In this document: piece by piece, positions 20,132-27,943 of the stretch
Layout of the letters: each line of letters opens with the position of its first letter
Numbering within the stretch: position 1 is the first letter of the stretch
Virus record (IMG/VR): IMGVR_UViG_3300025104_000140
Location: 1 to 36,014 of that record
Strand: one strand, 5' to 3'
Length of the DNA stretch: 36,014 nt
Source: a virus
Translations under genes and position numbers: made by a program
The notes under the pieces: generated by a model
Databases searched by the model: none
Told to the model about the DNA's origin: nothing
The model's input: the letters and a program-made list of their open reading frames with translations, nothing else

Positions 20132-20674
20132 ATGAGCAAGGTTGCCCAGATTGCCCTCCAGGCCGTGCGGCGGGAGCTGCCCGGCTTCCCCACCAGCGCG
20201 GGCTGGTGCGTGGCGTTCGCCTTTGAGGCCATCGCCCGGGCCTACCAGACCAACCGCTGGCTGCTCTACAGCCGCCTCCTGGACTCGGTGCGGGCCGACC
20301 CCGACCGCAGCCGCTGGGCGGTGGCGGTGGAGCGGGCCATAGACCGGCTCGACTGGGATGTGTCCGCCGTGGATCGAGACCCGGCCAAAACCGCCGACCG
20401 GGCGGCCCTCCTCAAAATCATCAAGCCCGGCGACCTGCTATTCAGCAGCGCGCCCTTCGACGAGGCGCCCCGCTCTTCCCGCACCGCCCCAGACCGCGAG
20501 GGGCACATCGGCATATACCTGGGCGAGGTGGAAGGGGTGCCCAGCGTGGCGGAAAACACCCGCGCCGAGCGGGGCCGCTGGTGGGGGCGCAAAACCGCCC
20601 TCCGGCTCACCCCGCTGCAGCAGTGGGACGCCGTCACGACCCTGGGCCGGATTCCGGCCCGGTGGAAGCCGTGA
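20132..20674 (+). CDS. Cysteine-peptidase endolysin (CHAP/NlpC-like)
   Basis: A 180-aa protein with GWCVAFAFEAI (Cys26), GHIGIYLGEV (His125) and VAENTRA (Glu141/Asn142), the order and spacing of papain-like peptidoglycan hydrolases. LIKPGDLLF-type sequence (IIKPGDLLF) precedes the His. No signal peptide is visible, so it would need the holin for release. It is placed among head/tail connector genes, not in a lysis cassette. The ATG has no well-spaced ribosome site. A tail-tip hydrolase is an alternative. Confidence 0.75.
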   Translation: MSKVAQIALQAVRRELPGFPTSAGWCVAFAFEAIARAYQTNRWLLYSRLLDSVRADPDRSRWAVAVERAIDRLDWDVSAVDRDPAKTADRAALLKIIKPGDLLFSSAPFDEAPRSSRTAPDREGHIGIYLGEVEGVPSVAENTRAERGRWWGRKTALRLTPLQQWDAVTTLGRIPARWKP

Positions 20675-21174
20675 GCGTCACCGGCTCCTTCCGCAAGCTG
20701 GATCGGCTGATCCGCTTCGCCGACAGGCTGCGCCAGCCCCAGTTCGCGGCGGGATTGGTGAAGAACCTGGGCCAGGCCGCGCTGAACCAGATTGACGAGT
20801 CCTTCGCGGGCCAGAAAGACCCCTGGGATCGGCCCTGGAAGCCCAGCGCCCGGGCCGAGGCCACCGGCGGCCAGACCCTGCGCAAATCCGCCCGGCTGCA
20901 GCGCTCCATGACCTCGAAGTCGGCCCTCAAGACCGACCCCCAGGGCTTCGAGATTGGCACCAACGTGCGCTATGCGGCCACCCACCAGTACGGCGCCACC
21001 ATCACCCCCAAGCGCAAGCAAACCCTGCGCTTCCGGGTGGGCAAGGACTGGGTGCAGGCCCGGCGGGTGGAGATTCCGGCCCGCCCTTTCATCCCAGAGC
21101 CCGAGCTTTCGCCCCGCTGGGAGCAGGCGCTGGAGGAGGCGGCCCGGGCCTACCTGGAAAAGGAGATTCGATGA
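20671..21174 (+). CDS. Virion morphogenesis protein (Mu gpG / tail completion S-like)
   Basis: A 167-aa protein starting at GTG 20671 (GTGA overlap with the endolysin stop). Key segments are FAAGLVKNLGQAALNQIDESF, the KDPWDRPWKPSARAEATGG stretch, TLRKSARLQRSM, then GFEIGTNVRYAATHQYGATITPK and IPARPFIPEPELS. These match the phage virion morphogenesis/tail completion family that includes Mu G. In Mu this gene follows F; here it is displaced downstream of the capsid and gp36-like genes. Confidence 0.85.
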   Translation: MSVTGSFRKLDRLIRFADRLRQPQFAAGLVKNLGQAALNQIDESFAGQKDPWDRPWKPSARAEATGGQTLRKSARLQRSMTSKSALKTDPQGFEIGTNVRYAATHQYGATITPKRKQTLRFRVGKDWVQARRVEIPARPFIPEPELSPRWEQALEEAARAYLEKEIR

Positions 21175-21443
21175 ACCGAACCGAACTGATCGAGCACATC
21201 CACGCGCAGACCGGCCTGAGCAAGAAGCAGGCCCAGGCGGCCCTGAAGGCTGCCCTGACGGCCATCGAATACGCCCTGGCGGACGGCAAGGAGGTGCAGC
21301 TCACCGGCTTTGGCACCTTCGTGACCGCCCGCCGTGCGGCCCGCAAGGGCACCCGGCCCGGCAGCGGGGAGGCGATTCAGATCCCCGCCAAGACGGTGGT
21401 GCGCTTCCGTCCCGGCAAATACCTGCGGGAGGCGGTGAGCTAG
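21171..21443 (+). CDS. HU-family DNA-binding protein
   Basis: A 90-aa full-length HU/IHF-type protein: MNRTELIEHIHAQTGLSKKQAQAAL at the start, GFGTF at 46-50, a basic arm (about 52-76) with Pro63 at the intercalation position, and VVRFRPGKYLREAV at the end. HU bends DNA; in Mu, host HU is needed for transpososome assembly. It overlaps the gpG-like stop by ATGA and sits in the late operon, so it may serve DNA condensation, packaging or transposition. Confidence 0.93.
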   Translation: MNRTELIEHIHAQTGLSKKQAQAALKAALTAIEYALADGKEVQLTGFGTFVTARRAARKGTRPGSGEAIQIPAKTVVRFRPGKYLREAVS

Positions 21444-21444
21444 G

Positions 21445-21945
21445 TTGACCCAGGCCCTGTTCGAGCGGCTCAAGGCCGAGCTGCCCCGGCAGGTGAAGCT
21501 CGAGCTGGGTCCCGAGGCCCTGAACCAGCTCGAGGCCCCCCTCAAGCTGGTGCTGGTGCCGGGCCAGGACACCTTCACCGCGCCGGATGGCCGGGCTATC
21601 TCGAGCGAGGCCCTGGCCCAGGAGCCACCCCCCGAGCCCAAACCCAAACCCCCCTACACCCGGCTGGCCGGCTATACCCTGCACATCTGGGGCAAGGACT
21701 ACGCCACCGTGGAGGGCATCCTTTCCGACTGCGTGGCGGCGCTGCGGCGCATCTGCGGAAGCGCCCTGGAGCTCTTCCCCAGCGGCTGGGACGAGGACGA
21801 GACCGGCCAGGCGGCGGCCCTGCCCGCCGACAAGCGCCGCTATCAGCTCCGCTTCCGGGTGTTCCTGGAGGTGGGGGCGGCAGAGCCGGGGGTGTATGTG
21901 CGGCTCGAGCGGGCCCTGCTCGACCAGACCGAGGTGCTCCCCTAG
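21445..21945 (+). CDS. Mu gp37-like tail terminator/completion protein (DUF1834)
   Basis: A 166-aa protein from TTG 21445. Residues about 1-65 have a Pro-rich end (EPPPEPKPKPPY). A beta-rich part follows (GYTLHIWGKDYATVEGILSDCVAALRRICG, then RRYQLRFRVFLEV), which fits the gp37 family by position and pattern. It likely caps the tail at the head junction. The TTG start is the first in frame after the HU stop, with GGAGGCGGTGAGC upstream. Confidence 0.75.
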   Translation: MTQALFERLKAELPRQVKLELGPEALNQLEAPLKLVLVPGQDTFTAPDGRAISSEALAQEPPPEPKPKPPYTRLAGYTLHIWGKDYATVEGILSDCVAALRRICGSALELFPSGWDEDETGQAAALPADKRRYQLRFRVFLEVGAAEPGVYVRLERALLDQTEVLP

Positions 21946-21955
21946 GAGGAAACAC

Positions 21956-22156
21956 ATGGCAAAAAACGACACGACTGCGGAACCCCGCAAACTGCAAACC
22001 GTGGAGGAGCTGGCTGCCGAGGCCGGCACCCCGGACTGGCTGCTGGCGGCAGCCCGGGCCAAGCACCGCTGGGTGGTGGGCCAGGAGCTGACCAAGGCCG
22101 CCTTTGAGCGGGGCATCGCCGAAGCGGCGAATGAGCCCATCGGAGGTGCGCGATGA
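21956..22156 (+). CDS. Small tail-region protein (66 aa)
   Basis: ATG 21956 behind TAGGAGGAAACAC. The helical sequence (LQTVEELAAEAGTPDWLLAAARAKHRWVVGQELTKAAFE) resembles small proteins encoded just before sheath genes in several contractile-tailed phages. It fills the Mu gp38 position but lacks recognisable gp38 features. It overlaps the sheath start by ATGA. Confidence 0.7.
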   Translation: MAKNDTTAEPRKLQTVEELAAEAGTPDWLLAAARAKHRWVVGQELTKAAFERGIAEAANEPIGGAR

Positions 22157-23610
22157 CCGGCCTGCCCCGGGTAGAGGTCAAACCCCAGGACTTTGGCATC
22201 GGCGCGGTGCCGGGTAGCGGGGAAGGAGTGCACGTCAAAATCGGGGTGGCCACGCTGCTGGCCCCCAATACCCTGGTGACCGTGACCAGCCCCCAGGGCG
22301 CCAAGGAACAGGTAGGCGGCAAGCTGGCCGAGGCCGCCGCCCTGGCCTTTGGCGAGGGCACCCAGGCGGTGATCTGCCTGGCGGCCAACCCCAGCGTGGC
22401 CGGGGTCGCCGGGGCCGTCACCAAGACCGGCACCGGCACCGCCACGCTGACCCTGACCGACAGCACCCCCCGCGACGATTACAAGCTCCGGGTGCGCATC
22501 ACGCGGGCGGCGGCCAACCTCGCAGCGGCCCAGGCCGCTTTCGAATACAGCCTGGATGACGGCAACACCTACAGCCCGGAGACCGCCGTGCCGATCTCGG
22601 GGGTCTACATCATCCCGGACACCGGCCTGACCCTGACCTGGACCGACGGCACCTTCGTGGTGGGGGATACCTATACCGCCACCTGCACCGCCCCCGGCTA
22701 CACCCTGACCGACCTGATCAACGCCCTGAACGTGCTGTTTGCCCGCACCGAGCTGTCGTATCGGTTCATCCACGTGGTGGGGGCGGCCACCCCCACGGTG
22801 GCCGCGGGCGTCAACACCGCCCTGGAAACCCGGGCCAACGACGCCAACAACCCCCGCTTCATTCACGCGATTCTGGACACCGCCGACGATACCGACGCCA
22901 ACCTGATCACTGCGTTTTCCAGCTTCACCAGCGTGCGGGTGGGGGCCGGCGGGCGCTATGCGGATGTGGTCAGCCCCATCACCGGCCTGGTGATGAAGCG
23001 GCCCTCGGCCTGGGTCATTGCGGGCCGCTACAGCGGGCGACCGGTGGAGGAGCACCCAGGGCGCTACGCCTCGGGGGCGCTCAAAACGGTGGTCAGACTG
23101 CACGGGGACGAATCGGTCACCCCGGCGCTGGACGCGGCTCGCTTCGCCACCTTGCGCACCATTCAGGGCGGCTTCTACATCACCCGGGGCCGGCTGTTCG
23201 CCCCGCCCGGCAGCGACTACGAGCAGGTGCAGCTCCGCGAGGTGATGGACGTGGCCTGCGAGACGGCCTACCGGGCCTGGCTGCGCTGGCTCAACGAGCA
23301 GATCCAGGTCTCGGCCCAGACCGGGCGGATCCTGGAGCGGGAGGCCCTGCGCATCGAGGCCTATGTGCAGGGGCTGGTGCGTACTGCCCTGCGCGGCAAG
23401 GTCTCGATTGACGAGATCACCGACCAGCCGGCGGTGTACGTGCGCATTGACCGCGCCGAGAACATCCTCAGCACCAAGACCATCCCCTACGACATCAGCA
23501 TCGTCCCGCTGGGCTACGCCGAGCGGATCACCGGCAAGGTGCGGTTCTTCAACCCGCAACTCCAGCCGGTAGCGGCCCAGGAGGTGGCGCGTGGCGATTA
23601 CTATACGTAA
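22153..23610 (+). CDS. Tail sheath protein (DUF2586-type, Mu gpL role)
   Basis: A 485-aa protein. GVATLLAPNTLVTVTSPQGAKEQ near the start, a beta-sandwich insert (about 78-180: TGTATLTLTDSTPRDDYKLRV ... GVYIIPDTGLTLTW), then a C-terminal domain with FATLRTIQGGFYITRGRLFAP and VMDVACETAYRAWLRWLNEQ. This fits sheath proteins of the DUF2586 type and shows the phage has a contractile tail. It is followed by the tube gene, as expected. Confidence 0.85.
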   Translation: MTGLPRVEVKPQDFGIGAVPGSGEGVHVKIGVATLLAPNTLVTVTSPQGAKEQVGGKLAEAAALAFGEGTQAVICLAANPSVAGVAGAVTKTGTGTATLTLTDSTPRDDYKLRVRITRAAANLAAAQAAFEYSLDDGNTYSPETAVPISGVYIIPDTGLTLTWTDGTFVVGDTYTATCTAPGYTLTDLINALNVLFARTELSYRFIHVVGAATPTVAAGVNTALETRANDANNPRFIHAILDTADDTDANLITAFSSFTSVRVGAGGRYADVVSPITGLVMKRPSAWVIAGRYSGRPVEEHPGRYASGALKTVVRLHGDESVTPALDAARFATLRTIQGGFYITRGRLFAPPGSDYEQVQLREVMDVACETAYRAWLRWLNEQIQVSAQTGRILEREALRIEAYVQGLVRTALRGKVSIDEITDQPAVYVRIDRAENILSTKTIPYDISIVPLGYAERITGKVRFFNPQLQPVAAQEVARGDYYT

Positions 23611-24022
23611 CGGCAAGGTCTACGATAACTCCAGCATCCAGCTCGACTTAGACGGGGAGCGCATCCCGGTGAACGTCGAGCTGGAATACAACACCGGCGA
23701 GGTTTCGGAGGAGTACATCTACGCCGGGGGCAAGCCGGTGGGCCGCACCCCCGGCCAGATGGCCCCGGCGGATGTGACCATCAAGATGCCGGTAGACCAG
23801 TGGCACCAGTTCCGCGCCAAGCTGGGGGCCAAGTACAAGCGCAAATCCTTCAACGCGGTGGTCACCTTCGTGGACGCCGAGGAGAACGTCATTATCGACA
23901 AGCTCAACGACCTGCGCATCCTGAACGACGCCCTCTCGGCCACCCCGGGCGCGGAGGCCCTAATGGCCGAGCTGACCTGCAAGGCGCTGGATGTGGTGCC
24001 CGGCGACCTGGCCACTTTCTGA
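23591..24022 (+). CDS. Tail tube protein (Mu gpM role)
   Basis: A 143-aa protein beginning at GTG 23591 behind AGGAGGTGGCGC and overlapping the sheath gene by 20 nt. It is all-beta with a central helix: SSIQLDLDGERIPVNVELEYNTGEVSEEYI, then DVTIKMPVDQWHQFRAKLG and LTCKALDVVPGDL. Length and position directly after the sheath fit the inner tail tube. Confidence 0.85.
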   Translation: MAITIRNGKVYDNSSIQLDLDGERIPVNVELEYNTGEVSEEYIYAGGKPVGRTPGQMAPADVTIKMPVDQWHQFRAKLGAKYKRKSFNAVVTFVDAEENVIIDKLNDLRILNDALSATPGAEALMAELTCKALDVVPGDLATF

Positions 24023-24034
24023 TATTGCTTTGAG

Positions 24035-24068
24035 CCGGCCCTGCCCCTGGCGGGGCCGGAACCTTTTT
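24035..24068 (+). terminator. Attenuator-type hairpin between tube and chaperone genes
   Basis: CCGGCCC (24035-24041) pairs with GGGCCGG (24053-24059), followed by AACCTTTTT. The downstream ATG is at 24079 with no promoter visible. A partial terminator here would lower expression of the chaperone, tape measure and baseplate relative to sheath and tube, matching their needed amounts. Confidence 0.65.
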
Positions 24069-24078
24069 GAGGCATAAC

Positions 24079-24468
24079 ATGGGAAAGCCCGAAATTTTGA
24101 CGGACGACCTCGAGGGCCTTTTGCCCCCCACCACCCTGGCCAAGCTGATTGAATCGCACGGCGACCGCCTGTTTGCCCTGGTGCGCCAGGGCCGTGCGCT
24201 GGTGTTTCGCCCGCTTTCCAAGGGCGAATACCGCCTCATGCGGGCCGACCTGGACAAGGCCGCCAGCGGCCAGAAGCTGGCCCTGGACACCTACGCCATC
24301 GGCGAGAAGTACGCCAAGGCGGCGCTGGTGTATCCCGAGAAGACCGAGTTCGAGCAGATGTTGGAGGACTACCCCGGCCTGGCCGACGTTATCAGCCAGG
24401 ACTTGGCGGCCATTGCCCAGATGGCCGAGACGGAGTTCCTTCAACAAATCCGCCGACCTACTGAATGA
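24079..24468 (+). CDS. Tail assembly chaperone, short form (Mu gp41-like)
   Basis: A 129-aa protein between tail tube and tape measure, the universal chaperone position. It has a DLEGLLPPTTLAKLIESHGDRLFALVRQG start, then VFRPLSKGEYRLMRADL and a helical end (FEQMLEDYPGLADVISQDL). The 3' half overlaps an open frame that continues to 24610 and lacks its own start. The short form probably coats the tape measure during assembly. Confidence 0.75.
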   Translation: MGKPEILTDDLEGLLPPTTLAKLIESHGDRLFALVRQGRALVFRPLSKGEYRLMRADLDKAASGQKLALDTYAIGEKYAKAALVYPEKTEFEQMLEDYPGLADVISQDLAAIAQMAETEFLQQIRRPTE

Positions 24469-24610
24469 GGCCCTGAAGCACCGCGACCGGCCCCTGTTTG
24501 CGGGCCAGCTCCTGCTGGCCTACCGGCGGGGGGAAGACTCCCCCGAGGCCCTGGCTGGGGCCGCGCTGGAGGCGGCGGTGCTGCTAAGCCACTTTGAGGA
24601 GAAATCATGA
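24079..24610 (+). CDS. Tail assembly chaperone, frameshift long form
   Basis: After about 24430 the +1 (equivalently -2) frame encodes SFNKSADLLNEALKHRDRPLF...LLAYRRGEDSPEALAGAALEAAVLLSHFEEKS, ending at the TGA overlapping the tape-measure ATG (24607). No in-frame initiation codon suits independent translation, so a programmed shift is likely. Mu itself was reported to use -2 shifting here. Coordinates give the span; the junction lies within roughly 24400-24465. Candidate shift text near 24438-24450 (TTCCTTCAACAAAT) is not a classic slippery heptamer. Confidence 0.65.
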
Positions 24611-26697
24611 GGCGCCTGACCTGGTTTTTCGGCCTGCGCAACAACTTTGTGACCCAGTCGCGGGCCATGTCGGCAGGCCTGGGCCGCATCCGCACCCAGC
24701 TGCAGGGCTCCGGGCGGGACAGCGCAGCCGCGGCGCGGGCCATCGCCGGCAGCTTTGGGATTTCCACCGCTGCCGCCCGCCGCCTGGTGGGGGCCCTGGT
24801 GGCGGTGGGGGCGGCCAGCCGCCACCTGGGCAGCATCCGTACCCAGGCCCAGAAGGCCTACCAATCCCTGAGCGGCCTGATTGGCCGCCTGACCAGCCTG
24901 CCCAACCTGCTCATCGCCGGGGCCGCCGGGCTGGCCACCAAGAGCGTGTTTGACGCCCTGGGCTTCAAGGAGCAGCAGCTCATCAGCCTGCGGGTGATGC
25001 TGCGGCCCCAGTTCGGCGCGGAGGCCGGGCAAATGGCCAAGGCAACCTATGCCATGCTGGCCCGGTTCGCAGCCCAGACGCCCTTCGAGACCCAGGAGGT
25101 GCTGGTCGGCGGCAAGCAACTGCTGGCCGCCGGGGTGAGCGTCAAGAACCTGCAAGGGCTGCTCAAGGACGCCGGCGACCTGGCCTCGGCGATGGGGGTG
25201 CGGCTGGAGGACGCCATCAGCCCCCTGACCCGGCTGCGCTCGGGCAACTTCGGCGAGGCCTTCGAGCGGCTGCGGGAGCTGGGCATCAGCCGGGAACTGC
25301 TGGAGGCCCAGGGGCTCAGGTTCGACAAGAGCGGGAGCTACGTGGGCACGGTCAACAAGGCCATGCTGGCGGTGCGCCAGATCATCCAGAAGCGCTTCGG
25401 CGGGCTGATGGAGGAGCAGAGCACCAGCATCTTTGGCCTGATCTCTACCCTCAAAAGCCGCCCCTTCGAGCTCTTTAGCCAGATGGACGTGGGCGACGGC
25501 GGCCCGCTCAAGCCCTTCAAGCAGATGCTTAGCAACCTGGCCGCCCTGACCGACTTCAGCCAGGGCCCCGGCGCCGCCATCTCCCGGCGCTTCCAGGCCA
25601 GCCTGGCCCGGCTGATGCAGGCGGTGTTCGGGCCGCTGGCCAGCGCCACCGAGCCGAAAAAGGCGGGGGAGGCCATCCTGGGCTTCCTGGATCGGGCGGC
25701 TTTGCTGGCGCACAGAGCCCGGCAGTATTTCCCGCTGGCCCTGGGGTATGCCCGGCAGTTCTGGACGGGGGTGCAGGCCGGGCTGGGCGCGCTGCAGGGG
25801 GTGTGGAAGGCGTTGGAGCCGGGCATTGCGCTGCTGGGCGGCCTGGCCAGGGGGTTCTCGGCCAACCAGGCCGGCCTGGCTGGAACCAACGCCGGCGGGC
25901 TGGCCCTGGTGGGCACCCTCCTGGTGCTGACCACCGGGTTCCGCCTGTTGAACACCCTGACCTTCGGCCTGGCGGGCACCCTACTGCGCCTGGGCCTGGT
26001 CTGGGTGGCCACCGCAGCCCGCATGGCGGGCGGCTGGCTGCTGGCGATGGGGCCGGTGGGTTGGGTGATCGCCCTGGTGGGGGGCCTGGTGGCTGCCGTG
26101 GTGGTGGCCTACAAGCGCCTGGGCTGGTTCCGCGACGGCGTGAATGGCGTATGGCAGGCCATCATCACCAAGGGCGGGGAGCTGATTGTCTGGGCTAAAG
26201 GGTTGCCCGAGACCATCCGCAGCGCCCTGGCCAACCTGCCGGGGCTGATGCTGGAGATTGGCCGCAACGCCATTACCGGCCTGTGGAACGGCCTCAAGGC
26301 CGCGCCCGGCAAAATCTGGGAGGCAGCCAAGGGGCTGGCTGTGCAGGCAGTAGGCGGGGCCCGGGAGGGCCTCGAGGTGCGCTCCCCCAGCCGGGCCCTG
26401 GCCCGCATCGGGGAGCAGGGCGGGTTGGGCCTGCAGCGCGGCCTGCTGGCCATGCGCGGGGCGGTAGCCGGCGCGGGCCTGGCCCTGGCCACGGCGGCCA
26501 TCCCGGCAGCGCCCCAGATGCCGGTGGCCATTGCGACCGGGGCGGGGGGCACGGCGGCCACCGCCCCCCGCGAGGTGCACGTTCACGTCGGCAACATCGT
26601 GCTGCAGCAAGCTCAGACCCCCGGCGAGGCCAAGGCCCTGGTGGTGGAGGCCATCCTGGAGGCCCTCGAGCGGGCCGCCATCGAGGAGGGCGCCTGA
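24607..26697 (+). CDS. Tail tape measure protein (Mu gp42-like)
   Basis: A 696-aa Ala/Gly/Leu-rich protein. It begins with a helical region (FGLRNNFVTQSRAMSAGLGRI); residues about 145-270 match the tape-measure core region with TPFETQEVLVGGKQLLAAGV and GDLASAMGVRLEDAI. Hydrophobic segments lie at about 425-500. A short-domain end includes RSPSRALARIGEQGGLGLQRGL (about 590-610). At about 0.15 nm per residue the tail would be near 100 nm. It overlaps its neighbours by ATGA and TGATG. Confidence 0.9.
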   Translation: MRRLTWFFGLRNNFVTQSRAMSAGLGRIRTQLQGSGRDSAAAARAIAGSFGISTAAARRLVGALVAVGAASRHLGSIRTQAQKAYQSLSGLIGRLTSLPNLLIAGAAGLATKSVFDALGFKEQQLISLRVMLRPQFGAEAGQMAKATYAMLARFAAQTPFETQEVLVGGKQLLAAGVSVKNLQGLLKDAGDLASAMGVRLEDAISPLTRLRSGNFGEAFERLRELGISRELLEAQGLRFDKSGSYVGTVNKAMLAVRQIIQKRFGGLMEEQSTSIFGLISTLKSRPFELFSQMDVGDGGPLKPFKQMLSNLAALTDFSQGPGAAISRRFQASLARLMQAVFGPLASATEPKKAGEAILGFLDRAALLAHRARQYFPLALGYARQFWTGVQAGLGALQGVWKALEPGIALLGGLARGFSANQAGLAGTNAGGLALVGTLLVLTTGFRLLNTLTFGLAGTLLRLGLVWVATAARMAGGWLLAMGPVGWVIALVGGLVAAVVVAYKRLGWFRDGVNGVWQAIITKGGELIVWAKGLPETIRSALANLPGLMLEIGRNAITGLWNGLKAAPGKIWEAAKGLAVQAVGGAREGLEVRSPSRALARIGEQGGLGLQRGLLAMRGAVAGAGLALATAAIPAAPQMPVAIATGAGGTAATAPREVHVHVGNIVLQQAQTPGEAKALVVEAILEALERAAIEEGA

Positions 26698-27278
26698 TGG
26701 AGCGAGACCAGATCGTATTTGTGGGGCCAGGCGGCCAGCGTTTCGCCATCAAGCCCTCGGCCCGGGGCCAGGACGAGATTCAGGGCGTGGTGCAGCTATC
26801 GGTGCGCCGCACTCTGAAGGAAGAAACCACCGAGATTCCCAAGAAAGGGGTGGAATACACCTACCTCGGCTACGACTACGCCGAGGTCACGGTGGAGATC
26901 CGGGTTTGGAAGGAGACTGAGTTTGTCAAACTCCAACGGCTGATCCAGCTCTTCCGCCCCAAAGGCAAGGAACAGAAGGCGCCCGAGGTGTACCAGCCGG
27001 TGCACCCCACCCTGCGCCGGCACGGCATCACCCACCTGTACATCTTCGGCATCGAGGAGCCGCCCTACGACCCGGTGAAGGGCTGGACGGCCACCCTGCA
27101 GATGCGGGAGTGGCGGCCCAGCTACAAGAAGGTAAAAACCGAAGCCACGCAGGTGGGCAAGAAGGGCGGGGGACAAGGGGCCGACAGCGACACCGGCGGG
27201 GCCGACCGCGACGGCACCCCCACCCCCCAGCAGCGGGCCCAGGCCAACCCGCCCAGCGCTAGGGGGGTACGGCCATGA
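26697..27278 (+). CDS. Tail/baseplate-hub associated protein (193 aa)
   Basis: Lies after the tape measure where Mu has N and P. The protein begins QIVFVGPGGQRFAIKP, has VQLSVRRTLKEETTEIPKKGVEY, then TVEIRVWKETEFVKLQRLIQLF and HLYIFGIEEPPYDPVKGWTATLQMREW, and ends in a low-complexity Gly/Asp/Gln/Pro tail (about 150-193). It is much shorter than Mu N (about 490 aa). A tail-hub connector is likely but not family-assigned. Confidence 0.65.
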   Translation: MERDQIVFVGPGGQRFAIKPSARGQDEIQGVVQLSVRRTLKEETTEIPKKGVEYTYLGYDYAEVTVEIRVWKETEFVKLQRLIQLFRPKGKEQKAPEVYQPVHPTLRRHGITHLYIFGIEEPPYDPVKGWTATLQMREWRPSYKKVKTEATQVGKKGGGQGADSDTGGADRDGTPTPQQRAQANPPSARGVRP

Positions 27279-27943
27279 GCTACCTGACCGCCAACGGTAT
27301 CCCGGTCAGCAGCGGCGTTGTTACGATCCCCCGCATAGGCCGCCCCCTGGCCGAGCTGCGGCTGGGGGAGGAAGCCACCCTGGACATCGGCGAGGCGGTA
27401 ACCCTGCGCTTCGAGGACGGCACCGCCTACCGCACCACGGTGCGGCGGGGCGGCCCGGGCGCGGGTACGACCGAGGTATTTCTGGTCGGCGGCTCCGATG
27501 GGCTTTCCAAAATCCTGCCCCCCAAGGATTACCAGGGCGTGCCGGCCTCGCTGATCGTGCGAGACCTGCTGACCGAGGCAGGAGAGCAGCCGGGGGAACT
27601 CGATCTGCCTACCGTATTCGTGCGCTGGGCTCGCCGGGGCGGCCCCGCTGCGGAGGCCCTCAAGGCGGTGATGGAGCGCCTGCCCGAACGAGCCTGGCGG
27701 GTGCTACCCGACGGCACGTTCTGGGCCGGGAACGAGACCTGGCCCCAGGGCCCCGATGGGGCAGTGGTGGCGGAGGCCGCCCCCCAGCGGGGCTGGTTTT
27801 CCCTTCTACCCGTCCCTGCGCTCCAAGCCGGAGTAATCCTCAGAGGGCTCTGGGAGGGCCAGACGCGAGAGATTGGCCGGGTGGAGCGGGTGATTCACCA
27901 GATTGGAGCCAAGCTGCGCACGGCAGTTTACATAGGAGGCTAG
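27275..27943 (+). CDS. Baseplate hub protein (Mu gp44/gpP-like, divergent)
   Basis: A 222-aa protein, beta-rich (GVVTIPRIGRPLAELRLGEEATLDIGEAVTLRF at the N-terminus, then YRTTVRRGGPGAGTTEVFLVGG, then YQGVPASLIVRDLLTEAGE). The LIVRDLL segment and strands before it are typical of the gpD/gp44 hub fold. It is followed by the spike gene. Shorter than Mu P, so assignment is moderate. Confidence 0.65.
   Translation: MSYLTANGIPVSSGVVTIPRIGRPLAELRLGEEATLDIGEAVTLRFEDGTAYRTTVRRGGPGAGTTEVFLVGGSDGLSKILPPKDYQGVPASLIVRDLLTEAGEQPGELDLPTVFVRWARRGGPAAEALKAVMERLPERAWRVLPDGTFWAGNETWPQGPDGAVVAEAAPQRGWFSLLPVPALQAGVILRGLWEGQTREIGRVERVIHQIGAKLRTAVYIGG

Noticed and set aside
21301-23616. 771-codon minus-strand ORF opposite HU, gp37-like and sheath genes
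   Set aside because: Long antisense frames arise from high GC3 coding. The plus strand holds clear phage genes here and the minus translation is low-complexity His/Gly/Arg-rich.
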